Below are positions 21,716 to 32,390 of a stretch of DNA of 64,000 bases, one piece after another; position 1 is the first letter of the stretch, and every line of letters begins with the position of its first letter. This DNA comes from Agrypnia vestita (Eukaryota > Arthropoda > Insecta > Trichoptera > Phryganeidae), in NCBI GenBank assembly GCA_016648135.1, contig JADDOH010009997.1, positions 1-64,000 of the forward strand, written 5' to 3'. Below the pieces are notes generated by a model that was not told the DNA's origin, did not search any database, and saw nothing but the letters and a program-made list of their open reading frames with translations. Made by a program: the position numbers and the translations under genes.

Positions 21716-22439
21716 TTCTTTGCAATAAATAACGTCAGTGTTCAAAAAATTAAAACATCTGATGCCACTATTATCAGCCATGACTATGTTATTTTTTTTA
21801 ATTTTTGCTTGTATGACATTGCAAAATTTAAAAATCGATTTTATCGAAATGTGTCGGTAGGTATTCCCTCTTAAGAACAGTGTATCCCTTAGCATTGCGT
21901 TTTAAATATAATATTTTTTGCGTTGTGTTTTATATATCCTGACTGCTTAACACTAGCATATGCTTATTGGTCCATAGAGTGTTTCTCAAGCATCCGGAGA
22001 TAACTCTTGGAGTACATTATACAGATCATTGTAGCTAGATACCTACACCTCCCACTGCAAGGTTACATTATTACATAACCTTATAGATTTATTATCTACA
22101 ACCAGGATACAACGTATATTACAAATTTAAATTCGAAGTAAAGACATGAAGAATTTAAAAACATAATATTGTTTTAGCTCAAATAATAAACAATACTACA
22201 TATATAACAAACTACTTTTTAATGAACATCACTTTCAAAACAAGGTGTTTATTGTTTATGAAAGGGACATATTGCATAATTTTTAAATTAGAATTTACAA
22301 GCACTTATGTTAAATAATCTCAAAATAATAATGAATATTTATTTCACGATGTGACATAAAGCAAAATAAAACCGACTTTGGAGGGTAACAGAAAAATGTC
22401 TCTTTAATAGATTTAAGATTTTGGACAGTCGAAAATTTA
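21716..22439. other. Unassigned AT-rich stretch
   Basis: No feature recognised. Confidence 0.4.
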
Positions 22440-22625
22440 CATTTTTATTTATATAAATAAATAGTAGGTATATAAAAACAGAGTAGGTATACAAAAACAT
22501 CATCGTATTCGAATGCAAAGTTGTGCCAAGATTTCAAAGCAATCGGTGAAGAACTTTCAGAGATTAGCGATTTTGTGCACACGAACATTTACATTTTTAT
22601 TTGTATAGATTTTCATTTACTATTA
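22440..22625. repeat. Common lepidopteran repeat tail
   Basis: Has GAATGCAAAGTTGTGCCAAG, ATCGGTGAAGAACTTTCAGA and a terminal ACATTTACATTTTTATTTGT that duplicates 22,437-22,452. This wording is typical of a very abundant lepidopteran repeat end; element class not determined. Confidence 0.5.
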
Positions 22626-22635
22626 TTGTTCTCCT

Positions 22636-23310
22636 TTTTACTCCCTTTCTTTTAACTCGTGGCGTCTACTTGCTAGCTTGTCTGTCGAAAAACTTTGTAT
22701 CGATTTATACCGCTTTTTGCGTGATCCAATCGAACTAAAATTTTGCAAGCAGACTCGTGGCGACGATCAAAAAGATCTATCAAATTTTCGTTTAAAAAAT
22801 TAATAATTGTTGTATAATTTTGGAATTTTTCAAATGTTTAATGGTTTTTTCATACAACTTAGTAAGTTGTATGGAGATTCCGACGCACATGGTAGACACG
22901 AAACCCGAAAATGAGAATGGGGGGTATTGTAAAAATTTAGTTTTTATGGGTTACTCTTTTACTCCCTTTCTTTTAACACGTAGCGTCTGCATGTCTGTCG
23001 AAAAAACTTGGATCGATTTTTAACCCAAAAGGGTTAAAAATCGATCCAAAGTTTTTTCCCTCGAGTTTTCAATCGAGCTGATACTTTGCAGACAGACTCG
23101 TGGCGATGATAAAAATGATCTAACAAATTTTCGTTTAAAAAAAAGAATAATTATAGTATAATTTTCGATTTTTCGAAATTTTTTATTACTCGCTTTCGTA
23201 GCGTCGCCCGACTCGAACTCCAACGCTTAGGTTAAGCACCAAACCTGTTTCCACTAGTGAATGAGAAAGGGAGTATGAAAAAAACTTGGTTTTTGTGGGT
23301 TAGTTCTTTT
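22636..23310 (-). repeat. Two tandem ACTCCCTTTCT repeat copies
   Basis: Copy one runs from TTTTACTCCCTTTCTTTTAA (22,636) to the AGTTTTTATGGGTTACTC block (22,950); copy two starts immediately at ACTCCCTTTC (22,962) and ends with AACTTGGTTTTTGTGGGTTA (about 23,300). In copy two the GGGTTAAAAATCGATCC block is present in both orientations around an AAAA loop (23,001-23,057), forming a 26-bp hairpin. Confidence 0.8.
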
Positions 23311-23814
23311 CGTTTGTTTTTTTATGTTTCTCATATGTACAAATGTCTCTGATCTCCTTAGCAGTGGTTAAATTAACGTAATTAATATGAAAAAAAATTA
23401 ATAATAGTTTCGTGCTTTAATTCCATAAAATAAAACCGAGAAAAAACATCTCACAGCTTGCGTTTACAATTGAAATTTTATTGACAATTTAGAAAACAGA
23501 GTTAGACTTGGATGCAAACTATAATATTGACTAATAAGCCATTTAAAAAATTGCCCACATTAATGGTACGATCGATGCTGCCCTCGTCCCAATGTCCAGC
23601 CCCCAGAGGTCTAAGGGTAGGACCCTCCACCTGCCAGCTCCCACATTAGTTTTCTGATGACCTACTTAAAATGGGTCCTTGATTTGGAAGCATATGACGC
23701 GCGATTCCATTTCAGATTCCCTCTTTGTACCTATCTTTCCGAAGTCAATGTGATCCACATACTAAGGTTTATTACTTACAACTTCTTGGCAACGAGTTTG
23801 CTTATTATTATGAA
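23311..23814. other. Unassigned
   Basis: A 97-codon plus-strand frame begins here (23,657) and runs into the following repeat; it has no recognisable domain. Confidence 0.4.
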
Positions 23815-24340
23815 ACTAGCTGTGCCCGCGTGGCTTCGCACGCGTACATTTTTAGAACACTGTTTGGATCGTCATAGAACTTTCGCGAACCTTCTAGAAA
23901 ATTCTCCTTCCAGAACTTTCAAGAAATTCAAATGTACAGGAACCTTCTAGACACACCGACACAGTCCCCCACTCACTTTAGAACCTTATACAGCTTTCGG
24001 GAATTTTATAGAACCTTCTCCTACCAGAACTTTCTAGAGCAGGTTTTTCCGGAACCTTCTTGACTCACCGATACAGTTAGCTGTCACCGATACTGTTTCG
24101 AAACAATCTGAAGCATTTGCGGCCTTCCCATAACAAAACAATGTGCTAGGATGCACATTTTCGTCACCCACTCCCACCCACGCCCAGCCACCCCCACCAA
24201 ACTGGCACATTTTCAATGGGACACCAAGGGCTATCCACCACCATAACCACCAAGGGGTGGTAGTATCTGGATGTGAAGAAAACTTGGCGGATAGGGAAAC
24301 ACGGGTTTCTTTATATATATATATATATATTTATTGATAT
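23815..24340 (+). repeat. CTAGCTGTGCCCGCG repeat (family E), copy 1
   Basis: Starts ACTAGCTGTGCCCGCGTGGC, a frequent lepidopteran repeat terminus, followed by many CTTCTAGAA/TTCCAGAAC words, a CA-rich block (CACCCACTCCCACCCACGCC) and a TA microsatellite at the end. Non-coding. Copies: 25,372-25,885 (minus) and 42,378-42,870 (plus). Confidence 0.8.
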
Positions 24341-24387
24341 ATTGATTAAAAATCAATCTACGCCCATACAGACAAGTCGTCAAAAAA

Positions 24388-25133
24388 TAATTGAAGTCCC
24401 CATGGCAAGAAGTTGTTAACTAACATTCAAGCCATTTTGAAATAATTAGTCATTTGAATTTCGCCTTTGAACAATATGTTTAATTCAAGATTAATTGTTA
24501 TTGATTTATGTCACTAATATATCAAAAAAGTATTTACAAAGTAAAAAAAATGCATTTATGCATAAATAATGAAAAGTATACTCATTTTCCGTAAAAAATA
24601 TAGTTAACAACTTTTTTTTCGCCTCTGGAACTCATTTTTAATAGAATAACACTTTTTTAAAATTGGTAAAACACGAACATCAAACAACCCTTCAAATGCT
24701 ATACGTTTTAACCATCCATTATCCAAAATTACAAAATACCTGGCATGTTAATTAATAATACAAAACATGGTATGTCCATTTAAAATTATTGAAAAATAAT
24801 ATATAAGTACCTACTTATAATAGTCTTCAAAAAACGAATATAGGTATGACAGTACCTACTGCCAGAGTAAAATTTATGCTAACCATAAATATTCCAATCA
24901 AATTAAAAGGCAAGAACTCGTTAATTTCAGAATGGCATTAGTGACTAATTTGTTTTTTATGAAAAAGTGTAGTTAACATGTTCATCCCTATGATTTGAAC
25001 ATGTTCTAATTATTTTTAAGTTCTGAACTTATTTCCAATGGAAAGAGCTTACAATACTTAGTTTAGACGGTTTATTAACTCATTTTTGACAAAAATATTA
25101 GTTAACAACTTCTTGCCATGGGGTCTTCAATTA
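24388..25133. mobile_element. Non-autonomous DNA transposon with 40-bp TIRs
   Basis: Terminal inverted repeats 24,388-24,427 and 25,094-25,133 (TAATTGAAG, CCCCATGGCAAGAAG, TTGTTAACTAA) differ at about 2 of 40 positions. Length 746 bp. No ORF of note. Subterminal words AGTTAACA recur inside. It sits in the middle of the inverted pair of family E repeats. Confidence 0.85.
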
Positions 25134-25244
25134 TGTAAACATTCATAATTTATTTTATAAATTAGCTAAAGCACAATAGCGAAATTATTTTTGTTATTGA
25201 CTTTTGAGAAAAACATATTATATATTTTTTAAATATGAAATTTT

Positions 25245-25360
25245 AAACACGGAAACGTGTCACATCAATATTTTTACTATTTTCTGATTTAGCTAATATA
25301 ATGAATGCAGGACTAACTTGCCGTTGTGGGATAATCGAATAGGACTTGAACCCGTATTAC
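25245..25360 (-). mobile_element. tRNA-derived SINE family 1, decayed copy
   Basis: Shares AACACGGAAACGTGTCACAT and AGGACTAACTTGC with the copy at 20.8 kb; box A is lost and box B is reduced to GAACCCG on the plus strand. Confidence 0.65.
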
Positions 25361-25371
25361 ATATAAATTTT

Positions 25372-25885
25372 AAAAATCAATATATATATACATATATATA
25401 AAAAGAAACCCGTATTTCCCTACCCGCCAAGTTTTCTCCACAACCACCAACCAGTGGTTATAGTGGTGGATAGCCCTTGGTGTCACATCAAAAATATGCG
25501 AGTTTGGTGGGGGTGGCTGTGCGTGGGTGGGAGTGGGTGACGAAAATGTGCTTTCTAGCACATTGTTTTGTTATGGGAAGGCCGCAAATGCTTCAGATTG
25601 TTTCAAAATAGGCGCCCCGACTGTGTCGGTGAGTCTAGAAGGTGTCGGAAAAAACTGCTCTAGAAAGTTCTGGAAGGAGAAGGTTCTAGAAAATTCTCGA
25701 AAGTTCTATAAGGTTCTAAATCCAGTGGTGGAATATGTCGGTGTGTCTAGAAGATTTCTATACATTCAATAAATTTCTTGAAAGTTTTGGAAGGAGAATG
25801 TTCTAGAAAGTTCGCGAAAGTTCTATGACGATCCAAACAGTGTACTAAAAATGTACGCGTGCGAAGCCGCGCGGGCACAGCTAGT
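25372..25885 (-). repeat. CTAGCTGTGCCCGCG repeat (family E), copy 2
   Basis: Inverted relative to copy 1 and aligned along its length, ending GCGGGCACAGCTAGT at 25,871-25,885. It carries an internal extra segment near 25,700-25,780 (repeated TCTAGAAG words). Confidence 0.8.
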
Positions 25886-25904
25886 TCTATATATATATGG
25901 ATGT

Positions 25905-26010
25905 TGCATTGCATTGAGTGATCACTTAAGCCAGCTAATTTAGGTCGTAAGTCCTGCGGCCGCTCTATAAAGGCTTCTGCACATGTTTACCATATAAATA
26001 GCTTCGTTTC
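25905..26010. repeat. CACAGAGACGAA MITE, half copy
   Basis: GAGTGATCACTTAAGCCAGC, GGTCGTAAGTCCTGCGGCCG, then AAATAGCTTCGTTTCTGTGG at the tip. Confidence 0.7.
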
Positions 26011-26072
26011 TGTGGAAAAAATTAGGTAAATGTTGTTCTTTGAGCACACGCATTAAAATATTGTCAACGTAT

Positions 26073-26577
26073 ACAGGGTTATTTGGAAAACATAAATAAC
26101 CTCGCAGGAATATATTCCTGCCTTGATTATAAGTCGAAAATTTTCAAGCAATTCAAGCAATCAATAGTTATGGAGATATGCGACATCAAAGTTTGCATTT
26201 TTTTCTATACTTTTGACTTATGCTTTGTAAAAAGTTGGACTTTCATTACAGTAACTCATATCGATTACGAAAAATTCATTCGTTTCAATAAAAGTTAAAT
26301 AAAATGATAAAAACCCCGAAAAAATTCCAATTGGAATTTTTTATTTGACTTGTGTTAAAGGGAATGAATTTTTCACATTCGATATAAGTTACTGTAACGA
26401 TAGTCCAACGTTTTGCAAAAAATAAGTCAGAAATATTGAGATAAAAAATGCAAACTTTGATGTCGCGTATCTCCTTAACTATAGATATTAGGTCATAATA
26501 GCTTGAACATTTTCGACTCATAATCGAGGCAGGAATATAGTCCTGCGATGTTGTTAATGTTTTCCAAATAATCCTGT
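26073..26577. mobile_element. Palindromic ACAGGGTTATTT MITE copy
   Basis: Both tips present (ACAGGGTTATTTGGAAAACA and AAATAATCCTGT) between TA dinucleotides. 505 bp, non-coding, same internal order as other copies. Confidence 0.85.
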
Positions 26578-26887
26578 ATATTATAAGGCCACAGTTGTGA
26601 TATAAATAAATAATTCATATATAATTTACATTATAAACGTAACGCAGCATTGGATTGTAATGAATTGGAGCAATGCATTGGAAAAAAAAAAAAACGATAC
26701 GCAACCGACCTCGGAATAACTGATGAGATCGATAATGACACAGAAACAACTACACTTATATGGACTTGGAGGTATTGACAGCAATTTTTCCACATTCGTC
26801 ATCATCAGCCTTGTCAGTGTATTGACGGTCGAACGTCTCTCTCTTCGCAATGTTCCTCCGATTATTTTACTTTATTTATTTTTTTAT
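26578..26887. other. Unassigned
   Basis: Nothing recognised; includes an A12 run at 26,679-26,692. Confidence 0.35.
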
Positions 26888-27110
26888 TATTGTCATTTTT
26901 TTATTTAAAATATAATAGAAAACCTAAAAGGTCTATGGACAACATTTTTACATGATTCAATATAGGAATATAATAATAATATAATTTAGATACAAAGTCA
27001 TTTTTTTATCTTCTTCTTCAAATGTAGCAAATTTATTTTGTGGTAACATAATTATAATTAATATAAATTAACTTTGTTTAAACCACTTATTTATTGAAAA
27101 AAATCAACAT

Positions 27111-27138
27111 GTTTCAAAGCCAATGGCTTCTTCATCAG
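27111..27138 (-). ncRNA. Hammerhead ribozyme-like core 6
   Basis: Minus strand CTGATGA, stem II AGCC-ATT-GGCT, TTGAAAC; canonical core. Confidence 0.65.
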
Positions 27139-27451
27139 GAAAACAAAAATAATATTTAAAATCGAAGTATAGATCAAAAGTTATATATGGAAAATAATAA
27201 TATAAAGTACCTAATTAATATGAAAATAAATTTAAAAGATAACTATTTGCAAAAAGGACCTGATTATTTATAATATTCAATTTACTATTTACACTCTTTC
27301 TTAGTAAATTGAATATTATAAATAATCAGGTCCTTTTTGCAAATAGTTATCTTTTAAATTTATTTTCATATTAATTAGGTACTTTATATTATTATTTTCC
27401 ATATATAACTTTTGATCTATACTTCGATTTTTAAATATTATTTTTGTTTTC

Positions 27452-27479
27452 CTGATGAAGAAGCCATTGGCTTTGAAAC
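27452..27479 (+). ncRNA. Hammerhead ribozyme-like core 7
   Basis: Identical inverted twin of core 6: CTGATGA, AGCC-ATT-GGCT, TTGAAAC, followed by ATGTTG. Confidence 0.65.
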
Positions 27480-28312
27480 ATGTTGATTTTTTTCAATAAA
27501 TAAGTGGTTTAAACAAAGTTAATTTATATTAATTATCATTTTTTTATAGTTGGCCGAGTTTTAGCATTTTTGTCACATCTGTTTTGAATTTGTCAGTGGT
27601 CAGTTGTTTGGTCTGTTGTGGCAGGTCGTTGTATAGTTTTAATCCGTTGCAAATTAGTCGGGATTGTCCTGTTTTTGTTTTGGCGTGTGTTATGTGATAG
27701 TTTTGAGTCGTTCTAGCGCTGTGTTGGTGTTTTTCGTATATTTTATGTAATTTTATGTCTTCGTCTTGCATTTCGCCAATTAGTCTGTGAATGATTTTAA
27801 GTGTTTCTATTTTTTTAATGCTTTCGATGTTTAATTGTTGTGTTATACGGTATTCAGTTTCAGTTGGTGTCCGGTATTTCAGATCATAGACCATTTTTAG
27901 TATTTTGTTTTGCTGTCGTTGGAGTCTGTTTAGGTTAGTTTTGTTTCCGGTTCCCCAGACGGGTATCAAGTATCCTATTCTACTCTTGGCGTATGCCTGG
28001 TACATCAGAATTTTTACGGTCTTCGGTGTGATTTCGTGAATTTTGTGGAATAGGCTGGTCAGTTTAGTCAGTGAGTCTTTGTCTATTTTAAAGGTCCATT
28101 TGAGATGTCTGTCTATGTTGAGTCCTAAGTATTTAGTATTTTCTAGTTCAGTAAGTGTTTCATTGTGTATTTTTATGTCCATTTTGGCCTCAAAGTTAAT
28201 ATAGTTACATTTTTTAGAATTTAAGGTTAGAATATTTATTTTTGTCCATTCAGTTAATATGTCTATGTCTTTGTTGATTTGTTTTGTGGTTTCTGGTTCT
28301 AGCAACAGGAGT

Positions 28313-28673
28313 GAAAAGACTGTCGCAGGGTGTAGATTCTTTTGATTTTTTTAAAATGCTTATTACTTTTAAAACACATGACTTAGATTTCTTTAAATAT
28401 TTTTCAGATAACTATTATGACTTGGCCTATCACCCGATTTCGGCTTGACGTCGAGATACGGGACACCCTGTATATATTTTTTATGTAGGTACCAAGCTTC
28501 ACTTTGACTTACGCTTACGCCATCTATTTTTGAAATTTGTCATCCGTCGTGTGTTCTCGAAAATGTTGAAGATGCTCAAAAATATTGTGAACATTAAAAT
28601 TGCTATTTACGTTTTCTACCAAACAGTGGACTTTGCTGATTTTGCTATTTATTTTTCAATTAATTTATAGTAT
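28313..28673. other. Unassigned
   Basis: GACACCCTGTATATA at 28,462-28,476 resembles a MITE tip. The block at 28,600-28,655 is related to 1,485-1,545. Confidence 0.4.
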
Positions 28674-28681
28674 AGATATCT

Positions 28682-29166
28682 CACAGAGACGAAACTGTAT
28701 TAATTATGGGAAAGTAGGTATAGAAGTCATTTGGGTGTAAATAGGACTTATGACCTATCATTTTATGGTTGGCTTAAGTGATCACTTTATACAATTGTAA
28801 CATTCGCCATTTCCACCCATGATAGAATATACCATGCTTATTCATTTTTTGGAAGTTGTATATATGTTCAAATTGCGTGGAAAGCTTTCATATATGAGTT
28901 GTAAGCGCCTTTCCATGCGGCCTGTACAAAGCCATTTTCATTCCCCTAAATCATATATGAAAGCTTTCCACGCAATTTGAACATATATACAACTTCCAAA
29001 AAATGAATAAGCATGGTATATTCTATCATGGGTGGAAATGGCGAATGTTACAATTGTGTAAAGTGATCACTTAAGCCAACCATAAAAAGATAGGTCATAA
29101 GTCCAATGTACACCCAAATGACTTCTGTACCTACTTTCCCATAATTAATACAGTTTCGTCTCTGTG
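28682..29166. mobile_element. CACAGAGACGAA hairpin MITE, intact
   Basis: 485 bp: arms 28,682-28,902 and 28,953-29,166 are near-identical inverted copies separated by about 50 bp. Tips CACAGAGACGAAAC/GTTTCGTCTCTGTG. Both sides are bordered by AGATATCT, but that word is its own reverse complement, so it may be part of the inverted repeat rather than a target duplication. No coding capacity; would form a very long RNA hairpin if transcribed. Confidence 0.9.
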
Positions 29167-30284
29167 AGATATCTATAATATACATTAATTGATTAGTAAT
29201 GTCTCTGTGACATAAATCCAGCACTGTTCTGAAAGATTTGAACAAACTCAAAATATTCTGAATTTATTTTTCTGTGGCGTTTCAGTCTAAAATCGACATT
29301 AATTGTCACTTTACTTTGAAGCAGTCATTTCGCCACGTGATACATCCATGGGGGTTGATCGGTTGAAGTGAATATTGTTGTTTTTTCTTTTAATGAACAT
29401 TTGGCAACATGATTTTGGAAGAGATAGAGCTATATTTCCTATAAAATCTCGAATTCAGTACATTCTTAATTATTAATCGTTCAAAATATTTTCCTATAAA
29501 TAATATATATTTATAAATATATATTATTTATAAATATAACAAGATTACGGACACCGTGTAGAAAGCGCTATTTAATTTATTTGGCTTGTTTTATTTAATT
29601 AATAGATCAAGATACGGATGATCACATCACAAGGTAAATGGAACTTCAATATTCTGAAGTAATTACTTTAGGTACTGCTTACACGAAGTAGGGAATGAAA
29701 GCAGTAACTACCCCCCGACAAAACATTGATTATAAAATGGAAACTAGTCATATTATTTCCCCTTGACTAATACGGGGTTATTTAATATTTACATATTTTT
29801 TCGTTTATTTTTAGTAATATCAAATGGCTACGATCATTATCGCACTCAGTCAGATCCATAATTTTAATTAATAATGTAATGAACTCACTTTTGGCTTCTA
29901 AGAACTTTATAATCAACATGCCACTAAATTAAGAGAATTCAATTCAATTTATTTAATAATAATATGTACATTTCAAACTAAGTGTTTAAGGCATACGTAT
30001 TATGAAAGTACATGTATCAAAATAAAAATAATTAATTAATTAAAAATTACATATAACCTGGTCAAAGGTGTAGGAAAATCCGGCTTCGGAAAATCCTTTC
30101 AGACACATGGAATATATCAATACCCAAAGCGATATTGTTCAGTGTAGCTGTAGCTCTTCCAACAGGCATAACTATCGGCAGGTTGGTCCTGTATATTGGA
30201 ATGCGAAACAATCTATGCTGACGACGTCTAAGGTAATTATCATAATTTGCATAATTAGCATAATTTCAAGATTATTGATTATAC
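29167..30284. other. Unassigned; includes a 38-bp perfect AT palindrome
   Basis: 29,495-29,532 reads identically on both strands (TATAAATAATATATATTTA and its mirror). Otherwise no gene or repeat recognised. Confidence 0.45.
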
Positions 30285-30540
30285 CGCGCAACAATCGATA
30301 AAAATGTTTAACCAAATGCACATTCCTTCTAGTCTCTAGACTATTGTAGCCAAGCATACCCCGAAGAAACCCGGTTAGGTAGAGCCAATACTAATGTCTG
30401 TACTCTCTCATTTAGAGATGTATTAGAAACGTCTATTGGACGTTTTCCACTATAAGAGAGTACTTGCTCTCATGTAGCCCCCAAATCATCGAGCCACTCT
30501 CGAATCTACTTCGCACCAAGGAAGAGTCTTTGATCAGTGT
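30285..30540 (-). pseudogene. Jockey/CR1-like LINE fragment (family B, copy 2)
   Basis: Minus strand encodes MLGYNSLETRRNVHLVKHFY after an altered GSTYPGF stretch, plus remnants of the SGS..WGPHE block. Same element as at 4.9-5.3 and 36.35 kb. Frameshifted. Confidence 0.75.
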
Positions 30541-31296
30541 ATCCTTTCAATTATTGTATTCTATCACCTTCGTATTCTTCCAATCATTGTATTCTATTAC
30601 CTGTGTATTCTTCCAATCATAACAGATACCGGTGAATGCTGGATTCAGAAGCACTATATGACAAAGCATAATATGTGTATGCGACGCGAATTCGTGAGGG
30701 ATCGGGATTATGGCCGGGAAATGGGATAAGGAATAGGAAGGGTTAAAAGGAATATCGAGAAGGGAAATGGACTGTATTGGGTCCAGAAAGGGAGGGACGT
30801 TTCGACTCACCTTTTTGTCTCATGGCGTCCTTCCAGATATCACCTCATTAAATAACTGTTTCACTCGGTTGGCCACCAACGAGCGAGATAGCGAGACTTG
30901 TCGAAACGAAAGGAAAATTGGTACTGGTTGGGGGTAGGATTAATTTTCGATAGAGACCAATCAGTGTTGCACATGAGAAAATAACAATATTCTGTAAACA
31001 ATCGATTTTTGTGCCAACGTGACGTCACGAATATCGAACAATATGGAAGCAGTTTTCTAATGAGACATCCAGATAAGTAACAAATCTATCATGTTACAGT
31101 GTAAAGATTGCTGGAAAAAGTGGCCCTAGAAAAAAGAGGAACATTATGACTGAGTAACCTAAGGCTAATGTTATTATTTGTCGTTTGACATCTGTCGGCT
31201 TTCGTAGTGCATCACGTACACACCAGGTCTCATATATTGATTGAACACTTTACTTTTAAGGCGGTGGAAAATCATTTTCCGAAAATATGTTCATTA
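30541..31296. other. Unassigned; short tandem repeat
   Basis: 30,553-30,620 holds about two copies of a roughly 34-bp unit (TATTCTTCCAATCATTGTAT). The rest (an 87-codon minus-strand frame at 30,547-30,810) is without recognisable domain. Confidence 0.4.
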
Positions 31297-31308
31297 GTGT
31301 AACGTAGT

Positions 31309-31969
31309 AGGCAAGATCACACGGGAGCACGCCTCACATTGAATGGGGCCGGTATAGAGAGAGTGACAAAGTTTAAATACCTTGGAAGTATCCTAGTGGA
31401 AGACCTCGACCCAGAAACCGAAGTCAAATGCAGAATTGAAGCATCGCGAGCTGCTTTTAACAAAATGAGACAGATATTCTGCGATGACAATCTTAACCTG
31501 AAACTTCGACTGCGACTGGTCAAATGTTATATATGGTCAGTCCTGCTGTACGGAGTGGAATCGTGGACCCTCAAAGTGAGTAGCATGAACCGGCTGGAGG
31601 CGTTCGAAATGTGGATACATCGGAGAATGCTCCGGATACCCTGGACGGATATGGTCAGCAACACAAGAGTTCTTCAAAGAGCTAGAGTGAATAGAGAGCT
31701 GCTGACAAATATCAAAATCCGAAAGGTATCGTATTTGGGTCATGTGCTCAGAGGAGAAAAATATGAATTGCTCCACCTGATTCTTATGGGCAAGATAGAG
31801 GGTCGTAGAGGTGTTGGAAGGAGAGAAATTTCCTGGCTCCGCAATATACGCGACTGGACGGGCATAAGAAGAGTTGGAGAGCTGTTTCGTGCTGCCCAGG
31901 ACAGGGACGCTTTCTCTCGGGTGATAGTCAACGTTGGGGGGACCTGACATGACACCAAAAGAAGAAGAA
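31309..31969 (+). mobile_element. Young 5'-truncated RTE-like LINE with 12-bp TSD
   Basis: The plus strand is open for about 205 codons to the stop near 31,947. Blocks in order: ERVTKFKYLGSILVEDLDPE (RT thumb), VLLYGVESWTLKVSSMNRLE, FEMWIHRRMLRIPWTDMVSN, KVSYLGHVLRGEKYELLHLI, then WLRNIRDWTGI. This is the C-terminal third of an RTE-type polyprotein. It ends in an AAAAGAAGAAGAAG tail and is flanked by identical GTGTAACGTAGT (31,297-31,308 and 31,970-31,981). The intact frame and perfect TSD mean a recent insertion. Missing: endonuclease and RT catalytic core. Confidence 0.9.
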
Positions 31970-32059
31970 GTGTAACGTAGTTACCACAACAAGCTATTTA
32001 CTTTATAACAGAATATTAGTTAACTTAGTAAAAACCACTACCAGATTTACGGTCTACCG

Positions 32060-32088
32060 GTTTCGAGACGTACCTGTCTCTTCGTCAG
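32060..32088 (-). ncRNA. Hammerhead ribozyme-like core 8
   Basis: Minus strand CTGACGA, stem II GAGAC/GTCTC, GAAAC; full core. Confidence 0.65.
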
Positions 32089-32291
32089 GACCAACAACAC
32101 AATTATATTCACAACACTACAGCCCCCCCCCCCCCCTCTCACTCTCTTTTGTTAGATTCTTGAATGTTCTATAGGCTAGTGCATGCTTGACTCTGACAAG
32201 ATTAACACGCATGTGATCAATGTTGGTGAAAGTTTAACAATACTATGACTGGGGTGTACAGTGTTGTGAATATAGTAGTGTAGTGTTGGTC

Positions 32292-32320
32292 CTGACGAAG
32301 AGACGGATACGTCTCGAAAC
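32292..32320 (+). ncRNA. Hammerhead ribozyme-like core 9
   Basis: CTGACGA, stem II GAGACG-GATA-CGTCTC, GAAAC then CGGTAGAC. Six-bp perfect stem II with a GNRA-like GATA loop. Confidence 0.7.
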
Positions 32321-32390
32321 CGGTAGACAGTACATCTGGTTGTGGTTTTTACTAAGTTAACTAACATTCTGTTATAATGTCTAACCACAA

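Larger units (their letters stand above)
27010..27536. mobile_element. Penelope-type foldback element with perfect TSD
   Basis: 527-bp inverted repeat with arms of about 250 bp. It is bounded by identical 11-bp repeats CATTTTTTTAT (26,999-27,009 and 27,537-27,547), the target duplication. Each arm has a complete hammerhead core facing outward. It lacks any PLE coding sequence. It looks like two head-to-head terminal repeats that moved as one unit. Confidence 0.8.
26888..28312 (-). mobile_element. Jockey-like LINE ORF2 C-terminal region and 3' UTR, split by a PLE foldback
   Basis: The minus-strand frame 27,544-28,305 is 253 codons without a stop. It starts just after where the RT catalytic aspartates would be: LTEWTKINILTLNSKKCNYI, then TKYLGLNIDRHLKWTFKI (the conserved YLG-x-x-D-x-x-LKW thumb block), AYAKSRIGYLIPVWG, and a C-terminus with GLKLYNDLPQQ. 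This is the standard layout of jockey/I-type LINE RT ends. The 3' UTR continues below 27,009 to 26,888, interrupted by the element at 27,010-27,536. A shorter copy at 54.6-54.9 kb lacks the interruption. The copy is 5' truncated, missing endonuclease and RT palm, but the surviving frame is intact, so insertion is fairly recent. Confidence 0.85.
31992..32390. mobile_element. Penelope-type inverted repeat 7
   Basis: Arms about 32,000-32,125 and 32,258-32,380 mirror each other (ATTAGTTAACTTAGTAAAAA, CTACCGGTTTCGAGACGTA). Each has an intact hammerhead core. Between them lie a C16-17 homopolymer (about 32,120-32,136) and an unmatched stretch. No coding sequence. It lies about 20 bp beyond the RTE insertion's TSD. 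Confidence 0.75.

Noticed and set aside
28674..29174. AGATATCT as 8-bp target duplication proving a hAT element
   Set aside because: The word is self-complementary, and the copy at 10.7-11.2 kb shows the inverted similarity continuing into the equivalent flanks.
32120..32136. C-homopolymer as an i-motif or regulatory site
   Set aside because: A single simple-sequence run within a retroelement unit; no further support.
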